This document shows positions 34,717 through 43,336 of a DNA stretch of 64,000 nucleotides, one piece after another. The position numbers and the translations under genes are program-made. Origin of the DNA: Mucilaginibacter xinganensis (GTDB lineage Bacteria; Bacteroidota; Bacteroidia; Sphingobacteriales; Sphingobacteriaceae); the NCBI GenBank assembly GCA_026225055.1, contig JAMFSA010000119.1:1-64000 (forward strand), given 5' to 3'. Under the pieces are notes generated by a model. That model had not been told where the DNA came from and did no database searches. It saw only the letters and a list, made by a program, of their open reading frames with translations. Within the stretch, counting starts at the first letter, position 1, and each line of letters starts with the position of its first letter.

Positions 34717-35283
34717 TTATGCTGTTACTGTACAGCGTTCACCAGCAAGCAACAACTTACATTGCTCATAGTCGTTAGGCATCCGGATAGCGTCAGATTC
34801 TTTCCGGTAGTTTTGTTTGAGTTCCTTACGGCGCTTGGCTTCCAAAAAACGCCTTACATCTTCCCTGTTCTCCAATATCAAACCCGGAACTTGTACCAGG
34901 TTATTGTCTTCGTCCTTGGCTACCATGGTAAAATAACTGGTATTGGTATGCTTTACGCTGTTAGTCTTTATATCTTCTGACACCACCCTTATCCCCACCA
35001 CTAACGATGTATTGCCCACATAATTTACCGATGCCATAAGCGATACCAGCTCACCTACTTCAACAGGCTGCAAAAAATCTACCGTATCTATCGATGCGGT
35101 TACGCAATAATTACCCGCATGTTTGGCCGCGCTAACATAAGCTACCTTATCCATCAACGACAATAATACACCGCCATGTATTTTACCGCCAAAATTGGAA
35201 TAGGAAGGTATCATCAATTCGGTGATCACTGTTTCGGAAAACCTTACACTTTTATACGGGAGTTCATTGGTTTGGGCTGCCAT
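34717..35283 (-). CDS. acyl-CoA thioesterase (hotdog fold)
   Basis: A cytosolic hotdog-fold thioesterase that would release fatty acids from acyl-CoA. The signature GGKIHGGVLLSLMDKVAYVSA lies near residues 30-50 and the second half has NTSYFTMVAKDEDN, as in the YciA/BFIT/Acot group. The last 50 residues are charged. The start is the ATG at 35283; the in-frame codon at 35292 is TTG and adds only three residues. It lies upstream of the desaturase on the same strand, and both concern acyl chains, but a 200-base gap separates them. Confidence 0.87.
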   Translation of the reverse strand: MAAQTNELPYKSVRFSETVITELMIPSYSNFGGKIHGGVLLSLMDKVAYVSAAKHAGNYCVTASIDTVDFLQPVEVGELVSLMASVNYVGNTSLVVGIRVVSEDIKTNSVKHTNTSYFTMVAKDEDNNLVQVPGLILENREDVRRFLEAKRRKELKQNYRKESDAIRMPNDYEQCKLLLAGERCTVTA

Positions 35284-35409
35284 AGCTTTCAATATTAATA
35301 AGGCACAAATTACTCATCATGAATTGTATTATTACAATATTTATTACACATTGCATAAAATAACATAGATAATATCTATATTAATAAACTACAAACCGAA
35401 CTAATATCT

Positions 35410-36123
35410 GTGAGAAAATATATTCTGCTTACTATTACCCTATTTTATATGGGAATCTGTTTTGCCCAGGATACTGTTAAAAGTAACCGGGAAACTGTGG
35501 AACAAAAAAAAAGATTAACGGAAACCGTTACAGAAACCTATAAAGTATTAAAGGCTGATAAAAAGACTAAAGAAGGCTTATATACAGCTGTATATAAGCG
35601 AAAAACTGCCCTCGCTGTTGGGCGTTATGTTGATGACAAGCGAGCCGGCACGTGGCATTTTTATGATATTGATGGACATCTGGTTGAAAATTTTGATTAT
35701 GACAATTTGAATTTGCTATATGAGGAACCAATGGATAGCCTATCGCAAACTAAAATAGTATATAGTTTTGATAATAAATTTACAGATAGCGACCGTGTTA
35801 CCCGACCACTCAAAATAGGCGGCAGATGTTTTGGTTTTATACCTTATTTAAAGGTTTATACGCTTTCTGAGAATTTATATGGAATTAATCTATATACCGC
35901 GGTTGCTATTTTAGAAGTGCTGGTTAGTCCGGGTGGCCGGTTAGCCGATTTTAAGGTACATATCCGGTCAAATGGCTATGAAAGAATAACCAGCTTTAGC
36001 CCTGAGCTCATTGCTGAGGATGATAAAGTATTTGTACCCGCCACGCTTAACCATAAGCCTATATTATCGCGTATATTCATAAAGTGCAGGTTAACCAATT
36101 ATGGGGAGTTGGATGTGGATTAA
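35410..36123 (+). CDS. exported protein with MORN-like repeat, function unknown
   Basis: A 237-residue protein with a signal peptide (MRKYILLTITLFYMGICFAQ). A MORN-like stretch EGLYTAVYKRKTALAVGRYVDDKRAGTWHF-type lies near residues 55-85, and the second half is a beta-rich domain with the phrase ILEVLVSPGGRLADFKVH, which recalls the TonB C-terminal type of fold in a general way. The start codon is GTG at 35410. No neighbour suggests a role. Confidence 0.6.
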   Translation: MRKYILLTITLFYMGICFAQDTVKSNRETVEQKKRLTETVTETYKVLKADKKTKEGLYTAVYKRKTALAVGRYVDDKRAGTWHFYDIDGHLVENFDYDNLNLLYEEPMDSLSQTKIVYSFDNKFTDSDRVTRPLKIGGRCFGFIPYLKVYTLSENLYGINLYTAVAILEVLVSPGGRLADFKVHIRSNGYERITSFSPELIAEDDKVFVPATLNHKPILSRIFIKCRLTNYGELDVD

Positions 36124-36158
36124 TAAGGTTAAGGTATATAAAACAATCCCATAAAAAA

Positions 36159-36242
36159 GCGCCATTGCGAGGTACGAAGCAATCCCTAACTATACAGAGC
36201 GGCTCTTCTAATCGGGGATTGCTTCGTACCTCGCAATGGCGC
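36159..36242. repeat. dispersed REP-like palindrome, copy 1
   Basis: A perfect 28-bp inverted repeat: the left arm starts GCGCCATTGCGAGGTACGAA and the right arm (36215-36242) is its exact complement, with a 28-base loop that has its own AGAG-CGG-CTCT stem. It lies between convergent genes. A second copy of the same family is at 51650-51750. Such palindromes are known as dispersed repeats in Bacteroidota genomes. Confidence 0.85.
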
Positions 36243-36271
36243 GTGGGAATATTTTATATTATCGGCACTTA

Positions 36272-36769
36272 TTAATGCGCGTGATGACCATCAGCTCCGT
36301 GAGCGTGGCCATGTGACAATTCTTCTTCAGTTGCCGGGCGAACATTCAGGATGTTACCTTTAAAATGAAGCTCCTGGCCAGCCATTGGGTGATTAAGATC
36401 AACAATAACAGCATCTTCAGCAATAGATACTACCTGGCCCTGAAAACGGTTACCGTTATTATCCTGTAGAGGTATTATACTGCCAATTTCTGGCACATCA
36501 GTACCTTCAAACATTTCTTTAGGCAGGTTAGCTACAGCTTCTTCATCATATTCGCCGTAAGCATCTGCGGCTGATAATTGAAAATCATAAGTATCTCCGG
36601 TTGAAAGAGTACTTAAGTTTTCTTCGAATTTTGGAAGCATTTGTCCTGCTCCGAATAAAAATGTTAAAGGCTGTTCTTGAGTAGCGCTCTCAACTAATGT
36701 TTCAGTGCCATCCTGATCTACATAAAGATCATAAGTTAACGACACTACGTTTTTTGGTGCAATTTTCAT
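36272..36769 (-). CDS. SlyD-like FKBP-type peptidyl-prolyl isomerase
   Basis: A 165-residue cytosolic peptidyl-prolyl isomerase/chaperone. It has the split FKBP domain (VSLTYDLYVDQDGTETLVES ... LTFLFGAGQMLPKFEENL) with the inserted-in-flap region (YDEEAVANLPKEMFEG) that marks SlyD, and ends in a histidine-rich tail HGHAHGADGHHAH, a likely nickel or other metal site. The start is the ATG at 36769, since the codon at 36775 is TTG. It is preceded on the same strand by the DUF255 gene ten to twenty bases away, so the two are probably one operon. Confidence 0.92.
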   Translation of the reverse strand: MKIAPKNVVSLTYDLYVDQDGTETLVESATQEQPLTFLFGAGQMLPKFEENLSTLSTGDTYDFQLSAADAYGEYDEEAVANLPKEMFEGTDVPEIGSIIPLQDNNGNRFQGQVVSIAEDAVIVDLNHPMAGQELHFKGNILNVRPATEEELSHGHAHGADGHHAH

Positions 36770-36785
36770 TATCAAAAGTGTTTTA

Positions 36786-38801
36786 CTATATAAGTATTTT
36801 CGAATTAATTTGTTTCAGGGCATCGGTAATATTATCAACCGGTAAACTACATGTTTTATCTTTACATATGTAAACCTGGGTTGTATCATTAAACTTATCC
36901 CGCAGCAAAGGTAAACTTCCTTTTTTACCTCCCAATATTATTTTGTTGGGGATGTAATTATTTTCTATTTCTATACGGAAAGCCTCGGCATTTTCACCTG
37001 TTATCGCTACCTCATACACACCAAAAACCTCATTAAGCAATAACGAAGACCAGTTTGAATAAGCCGACCCATATTTGGCCAAATGCGGTAAAATATTACG
37101 CAGCAATTGCGCCGAAATATCCGTATATTCTCGTTCATCAAACAGCAAACCTAATTTCTTAAGGTTATGCGCCATAACCGAATTTGATGCCGGTATAACC
37201 CCATCCATGATCTCCGATTTACGGGCAATTAACTGTTCATCCTCGTCGCCGGTAAAATAGAACATGCCTGTACCCTCTTCATAATAATGTATAATGGCAT
37301 AATCAGCCAGCATTTGCGCATTGTTTAGCCATGATTCATTAAAAGTAACCTCATATAAGGCAATCAGCCCATCAATAACATTGGCATAATCATCTAAAAA
37401 GGCGATGGAATCATTATTCTTACCTTTATATACGCGCGATAATCTGCCATCTGCATTTACCATATTGAGCATTATAAATTCGGCATTATTTAAAGCTATC
37501 TCCAGGTATTCAGCTTTATTAAATGCCCGATAAGCATCACAAAGCCCTTTCAGCATCAAGCCATTCCATGAGGCCAATATCTTATTATCCAACCCGGGTC
37601 TGATACGGATTGCTCTTGCCTCAAATATCTTTTTGCGGGATGCTTCTACATTAGCTACCATATCCTCCAGTACTACGCCTAATTTGTTAGCCAAATTCAG
37701 GTCCTTATCTTTTCTGAATAGCACATTGGTCTGTTCTTCCTCCCAATTCCCTTCCTCTGTTACATTATAATAGATACCGAACAGTTCGGCATCATTGCCC
37801 AGTATTTCTTCTATTTCAGCTTTAGTAAATGTATAAAACTTACCCTCCACACCTTCACTATCCGCATCCAGCGCACTGTAAAATGCTCCCTCCGGTGATG
37901 ATAGTTCCCGAAGCGTAAAGGTTATGATCTCATCTACCACCTGCTTGTAAAGCTGTGAGCTTTTCCAGGTGTAGGCCTCGGAATAAAGGCTAATCAATTG
38001 CGCATTATCATACAGCATCTTTTCAAAATGCGGCACATGCCAGCGGCCATCCACGCTGTAACGGGCAAAGCCTCCTCCTATATGGTCATAAATACCACCG
38101 AAGGCCATTTTTTTGAGCGTTAAGCTAACTATCTGCGCTACCTCACTATCGTTCATCAAATAAGCATAGCGCATCAAAAACTGCCAGTTATTAGGCATCG
38201 GGAATTTTGGCGATGATCCCATGCCACCTTCTTCCTTATCAAAGTATTTTTTCCAGTTGTCGACTATCAGCTGTAGGTCATCCTTATCGTATTCTGGTTG
38301 CTCATTTACGAAACCTATCGACTCATATTGTCTAATGCCCTCAGTTAACTTTAAAGCGTATTCATCAGCTTCGGCAGGTTTTTGTTTATAGAAATCAGCC
38401 AGGTTAAAAAGCAATGACGTCCAATCGTTTTTACGGAAATAGGTTCCTCCATAAATAGGCCGCTGATCGGGCAGGCAGATACAATTTAAAGGCCACCCCC
38501 CCCTGCCGCTCATCAATTGTATAGCACTCATGTAAATCTGGTCGATATCAGGTCGTTCTTCCCTGTCAACCTTTATACAAACAAAATATTCGTTCATCAC
38601 CGCGGCCACTTTTTCATCCTCAAAGCTTTCATGTTCCATTACATGGCACCAGTGGCAGGCGGAGTAACCTATGCTTACCAGTATCAATTTGTTTTCATCC
38701 TTAGCCTTTTTTAAAGCTTCAGCACCCCATGGATACCAGTTTACAGGATTATTGGCATGCTGCAATAAATAAGGCGATGTGGAATTGGCGAGGTGATTCA
38801 T
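36786..38801 (-). CDS. DUF255 thioredoxin-like / six-hairpin glycosidase-fold protein
   Basis: A 671-residue protein of the YyaL/SPATA20 family. The N-terminal thioredoxin-like domain has the CxxC motif C49-H-W-C52 in [16 protein letters not shown], followed by [25 protein letters not shown]. The rest (about 190-660) forms the alpha/alpha toroid similar to N-acylglucosamine 2-epimerases, with KMLYDNAQL and [15 protein letters not shown] typical. The biochemical role is not settled. There is no signal peptide. It is the first gene of a probable pair with the SlyD-like isomerase, which fits a protein-quality or redox role only as inference. Confidence 0.9.
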   Translation of the reverse strand: MNHLANSTSPYLLQHANNPVNWYPWGAEALKKAKDENKLILVSIGYSACHWCHVMEHESFEDEKVAAVMNEYFVCIKVDREERPDIDQIYMSAIQLMSGRGGWPLNCICLPDQRPIYGGTYFRKNDWTSLLFNLADFYKQKPAEADEYALKLTEGIRQYESIGFVNEQPEYDKDDLQLIVDNWKKYFDKEEGGMGSSPKFPMPNNWQFLMRYAYLMNDSEVAQIVSLTLKKMAFGGIYDHIGGGFARYSVDGRWHVPHFEKMLYDNAQLISLYSEAYTWKSSQLYKQVVDEIITFTLRELSSPEGAFYSALDADSEGVEGKFYTFTKAEIEEILGNDAELFGIYYNVTEEGNWEEEQTNVLFRKDKDLNLANKLGVVLEDMVANVEASRKKIFEARAIRIRPGLDNKILASWNGLMLKGLCDAYRAFNKAEYLEIALNNAEFIMLNMVNADGRLSRVYKGKNNDSIAFLDDYANVIDGLIALYEVTFNESWLNNAQMLADYAIIHYYEEGTGMFYFTGDEDEQLIARKSEIMDGVIPASNSVMAHNLKKLGLLFDEREYTDISAQLLRNILPHLAKYGSAYSNWSSLLLNEVFGVYEVAITGENAEAFRIEIENNYIPNKIILGGKKGSLPLLRDKFNDTTQVYICKDKTCSLPVDNITDALKQINSKILI

Positions 38802-38953
38802 ATAATTTATTAACAGCTAAAGTGCAATATTTAAAGCAATTATAGCATGTAAAAGTTTTTAGACCGGGGGATTAGTTTTTAACAATGATGTAGCAAATAC
38901 AAACTACAGATACATAACTTATCTTTCAGCTTACAGATTTGCTATATGGAAAA

Positions 38954-39247
38954 TCAAGGAAGAATTAATGGATCTTGTCGATTGTCCCAAAAATAAATAA
39001 TTTCAATAATGTTGTTATTTACTCTATAAAACATTGAACAATTCTTATGAAGAACACATTTTCTTAGTTCAATATTCTCTGGTGCTATTGGATATAAAAA
39101 TGGAGTTTCGATAATATTATCCAAGGAATAGGAAACTTTATCTTTGAATTTCTTTACAAATTTATCACCCCATCTTTGGTTTAACTGGGTGATTATTTCA
39201 TCGAATGTAATTATCGCTTTAGGAGAAAACCTTATTTCAAAGCTCAT
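38954..39247 (-). CDS. ParE/RelE-family toxin
   Basis: A 97-residue protein of the RelE/ParE superfamily. The N-terminal strand and helices (FEIRFSPKAIITFDEIITQL) and the C-terminal core with RKCVLHKNCSMFYRVNNN and IIEIIYFWDNRQDP are typical of the ParE side. It would poison DNA gyrase or act as an mRNA interferase; ParE-like is favoured by the RxxxxxNRQDP-type ending. The start codon overlaps the stop of the antitoxin gene (ATGA), so the pair is translated together and probably represses its own promoter. Confidence 0.85.
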   Translation of the reverse strand: MSFEIRFSPKAIITFDEIITQLNQRWGDKFVKKFKDKVSYSLDNIIETPFLYPIAPENIELRKCVLHKNCSMFYRVNNNIIEIIYFWDNRQDPLILP

Positions 39248-39453
39248 TTATTTGAAAGATGCTTTTCTTTAAACTCCTTTAATGATATTGTTTGGCCGCT
39301 TTCATGCTGCTTGATACTCTCTTCAATACCCTTTAATACATGAGGTGGTAAAGTATTAGGCTGTGGCTCAAACTGAATATTTAATGCTTTTAAAAAAGCT
39401 TTAACAGTTTTCAATTGTTCAGCACTTTCAGGATGTATCAATATAGATTCCAT
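39244..39453 (-). CDS. antitoxin of the ParE-type pair
   Basis: A 69-residue partner encoded just upstream of the toxin. From the ATG at 39453 it reads MESILIHPESAEQLKTVKAF and ends in SLKEFKEKHLSNK. The layout (short strand, helix, then a Ser/Lys helix that wraps the toxin) matches the DUF2683-type antitoxins of Bacteroidota. Longer starts up to 39483 are open but use TTG or lack the family N terminus. It should bind the toxin and autoregulate the operon. Confidence 0.8.
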   Translation of the reverse strand: MESILIHPESAEQLKTVKAFLKALNIQFEPQPNTLPPHVLKGIEESIKQHESGQTISLKEFKEKHLSNK

Positions 39454-39563
39454 AATATCAAAAATACGCATCACGATAAACAATTCAAAAATATATTAAT
39501 CTGCACAGATTTGGCTTTTGTATCATCCTTGTTAACAAATCTTTAATAAAGATTAAATTTTAT

Positions 39564-39571
39564 TATTTTCG
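39564..39571 (+). promoter_or_regulatory. -7-like box for the M1 peptidase gene
   Basis: TATTTTCG differs from TAnnTTTG at one position and lies 18 bases before the ATG at 39590. Confidence 0.4.
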
Positions 39572-39589
39572 CCGCTTTAATTGACCCAA

Positions 39590-41560
39590 ATGCTATTTAT
39601 AAAATTCAAATACCTGCTGGCTGGGTGTGCCGTATTATTATTGGCTGCCAATACTTCATCAGCCCAAACTACCGACTCTGTTAAATACGACCATAATGAC
39701 ATTTTCGGCCCTATTACATGGCCCGTTACCAGTGGTAATACCCGCTCAGCAAACGGACAACCGGGCGAAAATTACTGGCAAAACCGTGCCGATTATCTTA
39801 TTCACGCTACTTTAACTGAAGGCAAACAGGACACCACCATTACCGGCGATGTAACTATCAACTATACAAATAATAGCCCCGATAAACTGGACTATTTATG
39901 GCTTCAATTAGACCAGAACCTGTTTAAACCCGACTCCCGCGGTGCTGCGGTAACCCCGATGAGCGGCGACCGTTTTGATGTAAAAGGTTTTAATCGTGGT
40001 GGTTATCATATTGAATCAGTATCGGTTACCTATAAAAATCAAACTTATACAGTTACGCCAATCATAACTGATGCGCGTATGCAGGTTAGATTAAACACGC
40101 CGATGGGGGCAAAAGGCGATAAGATAATTGTAAAAATAAATTACAGCTTTTCTATCCCGGTATATGGCGCCGATCGCATGGGCCGCCAGAAATTTAAACA
40201 AGGCTATGTTTATGAAATTGCGCAATGGTACCCGCGCATGTGTGTTTATGATGATGCCGAAGGCTGGAATACTTTGCCTTATATGGGCTTAGGCGAGTTC
40301 TTCTGCGATTATGGTGATTTTGATTACTACGTAACCACACCTGCGGATATGCTGGTTGTTGGCTCTGGCGATCTGCAAAATGGCGCGGCGGTACTAACAC
40401 CAACTCAGCAAAGCAGATTGGCTGAAGCGCGTAACAGTGAAAAAACTGTAATGCTGATAAAGCCGGAAGAAGTTGATCAGCCTGCAACTCATCCGTTTAA
40501 AGGCGCATTAACCTGGCATTTTAAAATGCAGAACAGCCGCGATGTATCATGGGCAGCTTCAAAAGCATTTATATGGGATGCTGCAAGAGTTAATTTCCCA
40601 TCGGGTCGTAAAGGTATTGCCATGTCGGCCTACCCTGTTGAAAGTTCAGGTAACGACTCATGGAGCCGTTCAACCGAATACCTGAAAAGCAGCATGGAAA
40701 TCTATTCAACCGGATTTTTTGAATATCCATGGAATTCGGCTACCAGTGTATCAGGCGTGGCATTAGGCATGGAATATCCGGGCATTATTTTTTGTCTGAA
40801 TAATTTAAAAGGCAAACATCTTTGGGGAGATATTACCCATGAGATCGGCCATAACTGGTTCCCGATGATTGTAGGCACCAACGAGCGTAAATATATGTGG
40901 ATGGATGAGGGTTTCAACACCTATATCAATGTTTACGCTACAGATCGGTTTAACAATGGTGAATACAAAGACACGGCAAAAACAGCCCAAAAAGTTTTAA
41001 AAGGTTACATAAAAAGCACCGACCCGCTAATGACGCCGCCGGAAGCTATCGGGCTGCATGATTACGGGCAATACTATGCAAAAACGGCATTAGGTTTAGA
41101 AATGCTGCGCAATGATGTGGTTGGACCTGAGCGCTTTGATTATGCATTCCGCGAGTATATTAAACACTGGGCATTTAAGCACCCATTGCCTTATGACTTT
41201 TTCAGGGCGATGAATGATGCTACCGGCGAGGACCTGAACTGGTTCTTTAAACCGTGGTTCTTTACTACCTGGAAACTTGACCAGGCTATACAGTCGGTTG
41301 AATATGTTGATGGTGATGCTACCAAAGGCGCTATCATCACACTGGTAAACAAGGGGAAATTAGCCATGCCTGTTGTATTAAAAATAACCCAGGCTAATGG
41401 CAAAACAGAAACTATAAATTTCCCTGTCAACATTTGGCAGCGTAATGGTGTATGGGAGTTCAAATACCCATCAACCTCAACCATAAAAACGATGGTGCTT
41501 GATCCGGAACATGATCTGCCGGATACCGATCTAAGCAATAATGTTTATAGCCCTAAATAG
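39590..41560 (+). CDS. secreted M1-family zinc metallopeptidase
   Basis: A 656-residue exported gluzincin. From the ATG at 39590 the signal peptide ends near SSA-QT (residue 25). The aminopeptidase N-terminal beta domain covers about 55-260. The zinc site is H417-E418-x-x-H421 (HEIGHNWF) with the third ligand E440 in MWMDEGFNTY. The catalytic tyrosine is likely in the YYAKTALGLEML region. The C-terminal part is shorter than in full aminopeptidase N. Expected to trim peptides in the periplasm. The open frame begins with a TTG at 39581 but the ATG is the better start. Confidence 0.9.
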   Translation: MLFIKFKYLLAGCAVLLLAANTSSAQTTDSVKYDHNDIFGPITWPVTSGNTRSANGQPGENYWQNRADYLIHATLTEGKQDTTITGDVTINYTNNSPDKLDYLWLQLDQNLFKPDSRGAAVTPMSGDRFDVKGFNRGGYHIESVSVTYKNQTYTVTPIITDARMQVRLNTPMGAKGDKIIVKINYSFSIPVYGADRMGRQKFKQGYVYEIAQWYPRMCVYDDAEGWNTLPYMGLGEFFCDYGDFDYYVTTPADMLVVGSGDLQNGAAVLTPTQQSRLAEARNSEKTVMLIKPEEVDQPATHPFKGALTWHFKMQNSRDVSWAASKAFIWDAARVNFPSGRKGIAMSAYPVESSGNDSWSRSTEYLKSSMEIYSTGFFEYPWNSATSVSGVALGMEYPGIIFCLNNLKGKHLWGDITHEIGHNWFPMIVGTNERKYMWMDEGFNTYINVYATDRFNNGEYKDTAKTAQKVLKGYIKSTDPLMTPPEAIGLHDYGQYYAKTALGLEMLRNDVVGPERFDYAFREYIKHWAFKHPLPYDFFRAMNDATGEDLNWFFKPWFFTTWKLDQAIQSVEYVDGDATKGAIITLVNKGKLAMPVVLKITQANGKTETINFPVNIWQRNGVWEFKYPSTSTIKTMVLDPEHDLPDTDLSNNVYSPK

Positions 41561-41579
41561 AATTTAAGAATCAAGATGT

Positions 41580-41634
41580 AAGAGTCAGGAATCAAGAATT
41601 ATAGGAGGTTTTCCTATCTTGATTCCTGACTCTT
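41580..41634. repeat. intergenic hairpin (GAATCAAGA word family)
   Basis: A perfect 18-bp stem, AAGAGTCAGGAATCAAGA against TCTTGATTCCTGACTCTT, with a nested ATAGGA/TCCTAT stem, between the M1 peptidase and the PhzF gene. The word family is the same as at 29152-29260. Confidence 0.75.
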
Positions 41635-41689
41635 GTTTCTTAAATCTTTTTTTATAGATTAGCTTAACAAAAACATAATACCATCTACC

Positions 41690-42487
41690 ATGACTATCCC
41701 CATCTACCAGGCTGATGCTTTTACTGATAAACTGTTTGGCGGCAACCCGGCTGCTATTTGTCCACTAACGGAGTGGCTACCGGATGAGATCATGCAAAAA
41801 ATAGCGGTCGAGAACAATCTTGCCGAAACAGCATTTTTTGTAAAAACTGAAACAGGATATAAATTAAGATGGTTTACGCCAGAATATGAGATAGACCTTT
41901 GCGGGCATGCTACATTGGCATCGGCACATATTTTATATACCGAACTGGGTTATAATGAGGATGCCATACATTTTGAAACCGTAAAGGCAGGCACTTTGCA
42001 TGTTAAAAAGGAAGGCGATAAATATACGATGGATTTTCCGTCCCGCCCACCTATTCATATTGATGCCCCTAATGGTTTGGTAGAGGCACTGGGAGAAAAA
42101 AAGCCTGTTGAAGTTTTACGTTCAAGGGATTATTTCCTGGTTTATGAATCGGAGGATGATATAAAGGATATCGCACCTGATTTTTTTGCTTTATCAAAAA
42201 TGGATACCGTAGGTGTAATAGTAACCGCGCCCGGCAAAAATGTTGATTTTGTATCCCGATTCTTCGCCCCCGGTGCTGGTATTCCTGAAGACCCGGTTAC
42301 AGGCTCGGCACATTGCAACCTTATACCCTACTGGGCAAAACAATTGGGTAAGGATAAACTACATGCTTACCAGCTATCATCACGCAAAGGAGAGCTCTGG
42401 TGCGAACTAAAAGGCGACCGTGTGTTGATGAGCGGAAAGGCAGTAACTTATTTAAGGGGGACAATTGCTGTTGAGGCGAAGGGATAA
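41690..42487 (+). CDS. PhzF-family isomerase/epimerase-like protein
   Basis: A 265-residue protein with the diaminopimelate-epimerase-like double domain of PhzF. The catalytic glutamate is E46 (NNLAETAFF), and the signatures IDLCGHATLASAHIL and EDPVTGSAHCNL are in place. PhzF itself isomerises a phenazine precursor, but there are no other phenazine genes here, and most members have unknown substrates. No signal peptide. It is convergent with the NAD(P)-binding protein gene across a word-repeat hairpin. Confidence 0.9.
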   Translation: MTIPIYQADAFTDKLFGGNPAAICPLTEWLPDEIMQKIAVENNLAETAFFVKTETGYKLRWFTPEYEIDLCGHATLASAHILYTELGYNEDAIHFETVKAGTLHVKKEGDKYTMDFPSRPPIHIDAPNGLVEALGEKKPVEVLRSRDYFLVYESEDDIKDIAPDFFALSKMDTVGVIVTAPGKNVDFVSRFFAPGAGIPEDPVTGSAHCNLIPYWAKQLGKDKLHAYQLSSRKGELWCELKGDRVLMSGKAVTYLRGTIAVEAKG

Positions 42488-42553
42488 AGCTAAAAGGAGA
42501 AAGGTCAATTTTAAAATAACCTTTCACCCTTTAACTTTCAGCTTTAATCTCAT
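42488..42553. repeat. intergenic word-repeat hairpin between convergent genes
   Basis: AAAGCT, AAAGG and similar words on the left oppose CCTTT, CTTTAA and AGCTTT on the right (for example AAAGGT against ACCTTT). A close relative lies at 46872-46934. Confidence 0.65.
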
Positions 42554-43192
42554 TTAATATCCCACCGTAAAATGCCCTTTAATATGCATAGGATTCTCTA
42601 TCTCATCAACAATCGCGATAGCATAGTCTTCCATTGAGATATGACTTTTGCCATTTGCATCAGTTAGCAGTTGATTATCCCCTGTGCGAAACTTACCGGT
42701 ACGTGTACCTGGATAGATTTCTGCTGATGGGCTTACAAAGGTCCAGTCTAATTCATTTTCTTTTTCATAGATAGCTAATGCTTCCCGATGAGCTAATGAA
42801 ACTGGTTTGTATTCTTCAGGAAAATTTGGGGTATCCACCAATTGCAAACCCGGCGAAACCTCTAAACTGCCCGCCCCGCCAACAATGATCAGCCGTTTTA
42901 AGTGAGCTTGTTTTAACCCATTAATAAGCGGTATAGCCACTTCTTTTATAGTTGACGGAGGTATACCTTTCGCCGGACTATAAGCCGATACTACCGCATC
43001 CTGGTTAAAGGCTGCTGTTTCCACATCCTGCGAGTTGAAAAGATCTGCCTTGGCAACCTTTAGATGTTCATGTATAACGGTATAATTTTCGGGGTGGCGT
43101 ACTGCTGCGGTAACATCATGGCCACGGTTTAAAGCTTCTGTAACTATGCGGTTGCCAATGCGACCGCCTGCTCCAAATACTGCAATCTTCAT
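42554..43192 (-). CDS. NAD(P)-binding, NmrA/SDR-like protein
   Basis: A 212-residue atypical short-chain dehydrogenase. From the ATG at 43192 the dinucleotide-binding turn is MKIAVFGAGGRIGNRIV (1-17), followed by AAVRHPEN at the end of the second strand, GGAGSLEV and a final substrate segment. No YxxxK catalytic pair is obvious, as in NmrA-like and BVR-B-like proteins that sense or reduce with NAD(P)H. A longer reading from 43255 is open but adds no recognisable sequence. It is divergent from smc. Confidence 0.85.
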   Translation of the reverse strand: MKIAVFGAGGRIGNRIVTEALNRGHDVTAAVRHPENYTVIHEHLKVAKADLFNSQDVETAAFNQDAVVSAYSPAKGIPPSTIKEVAIPLINGLKQAHLKRLIIVGGAGSLEVSPGLQLVDTPNFPEEYKPVSLAHREALAIYEKENELDWTFVSPSAEIYPGTRTGKFRTGDNQLLTDANGKSHISMEDYAIAIVDEIENPMHIKGHFTVGY

Positions 43193-43336
43193 GATAAATT
43201 CAGTTAAAATTATGTTGATAAAAGCATCGATACAGCCGAAATGTTTTATCAGCATAAAATCAATTTTATATTTTAGGATTTCGTTTTTTTATGACTAATT
43301 TAAAAGTTCGGAATTTTTCGAGCCTTTATAATTTAA

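Noticed and set aside
36084..36275. 63-residue open frame after the MORN-like gene
   Set aside because: Most of it runs through the 28-bp REP-like palindrome and it overlaps two better genes. The composition is not protein-like.
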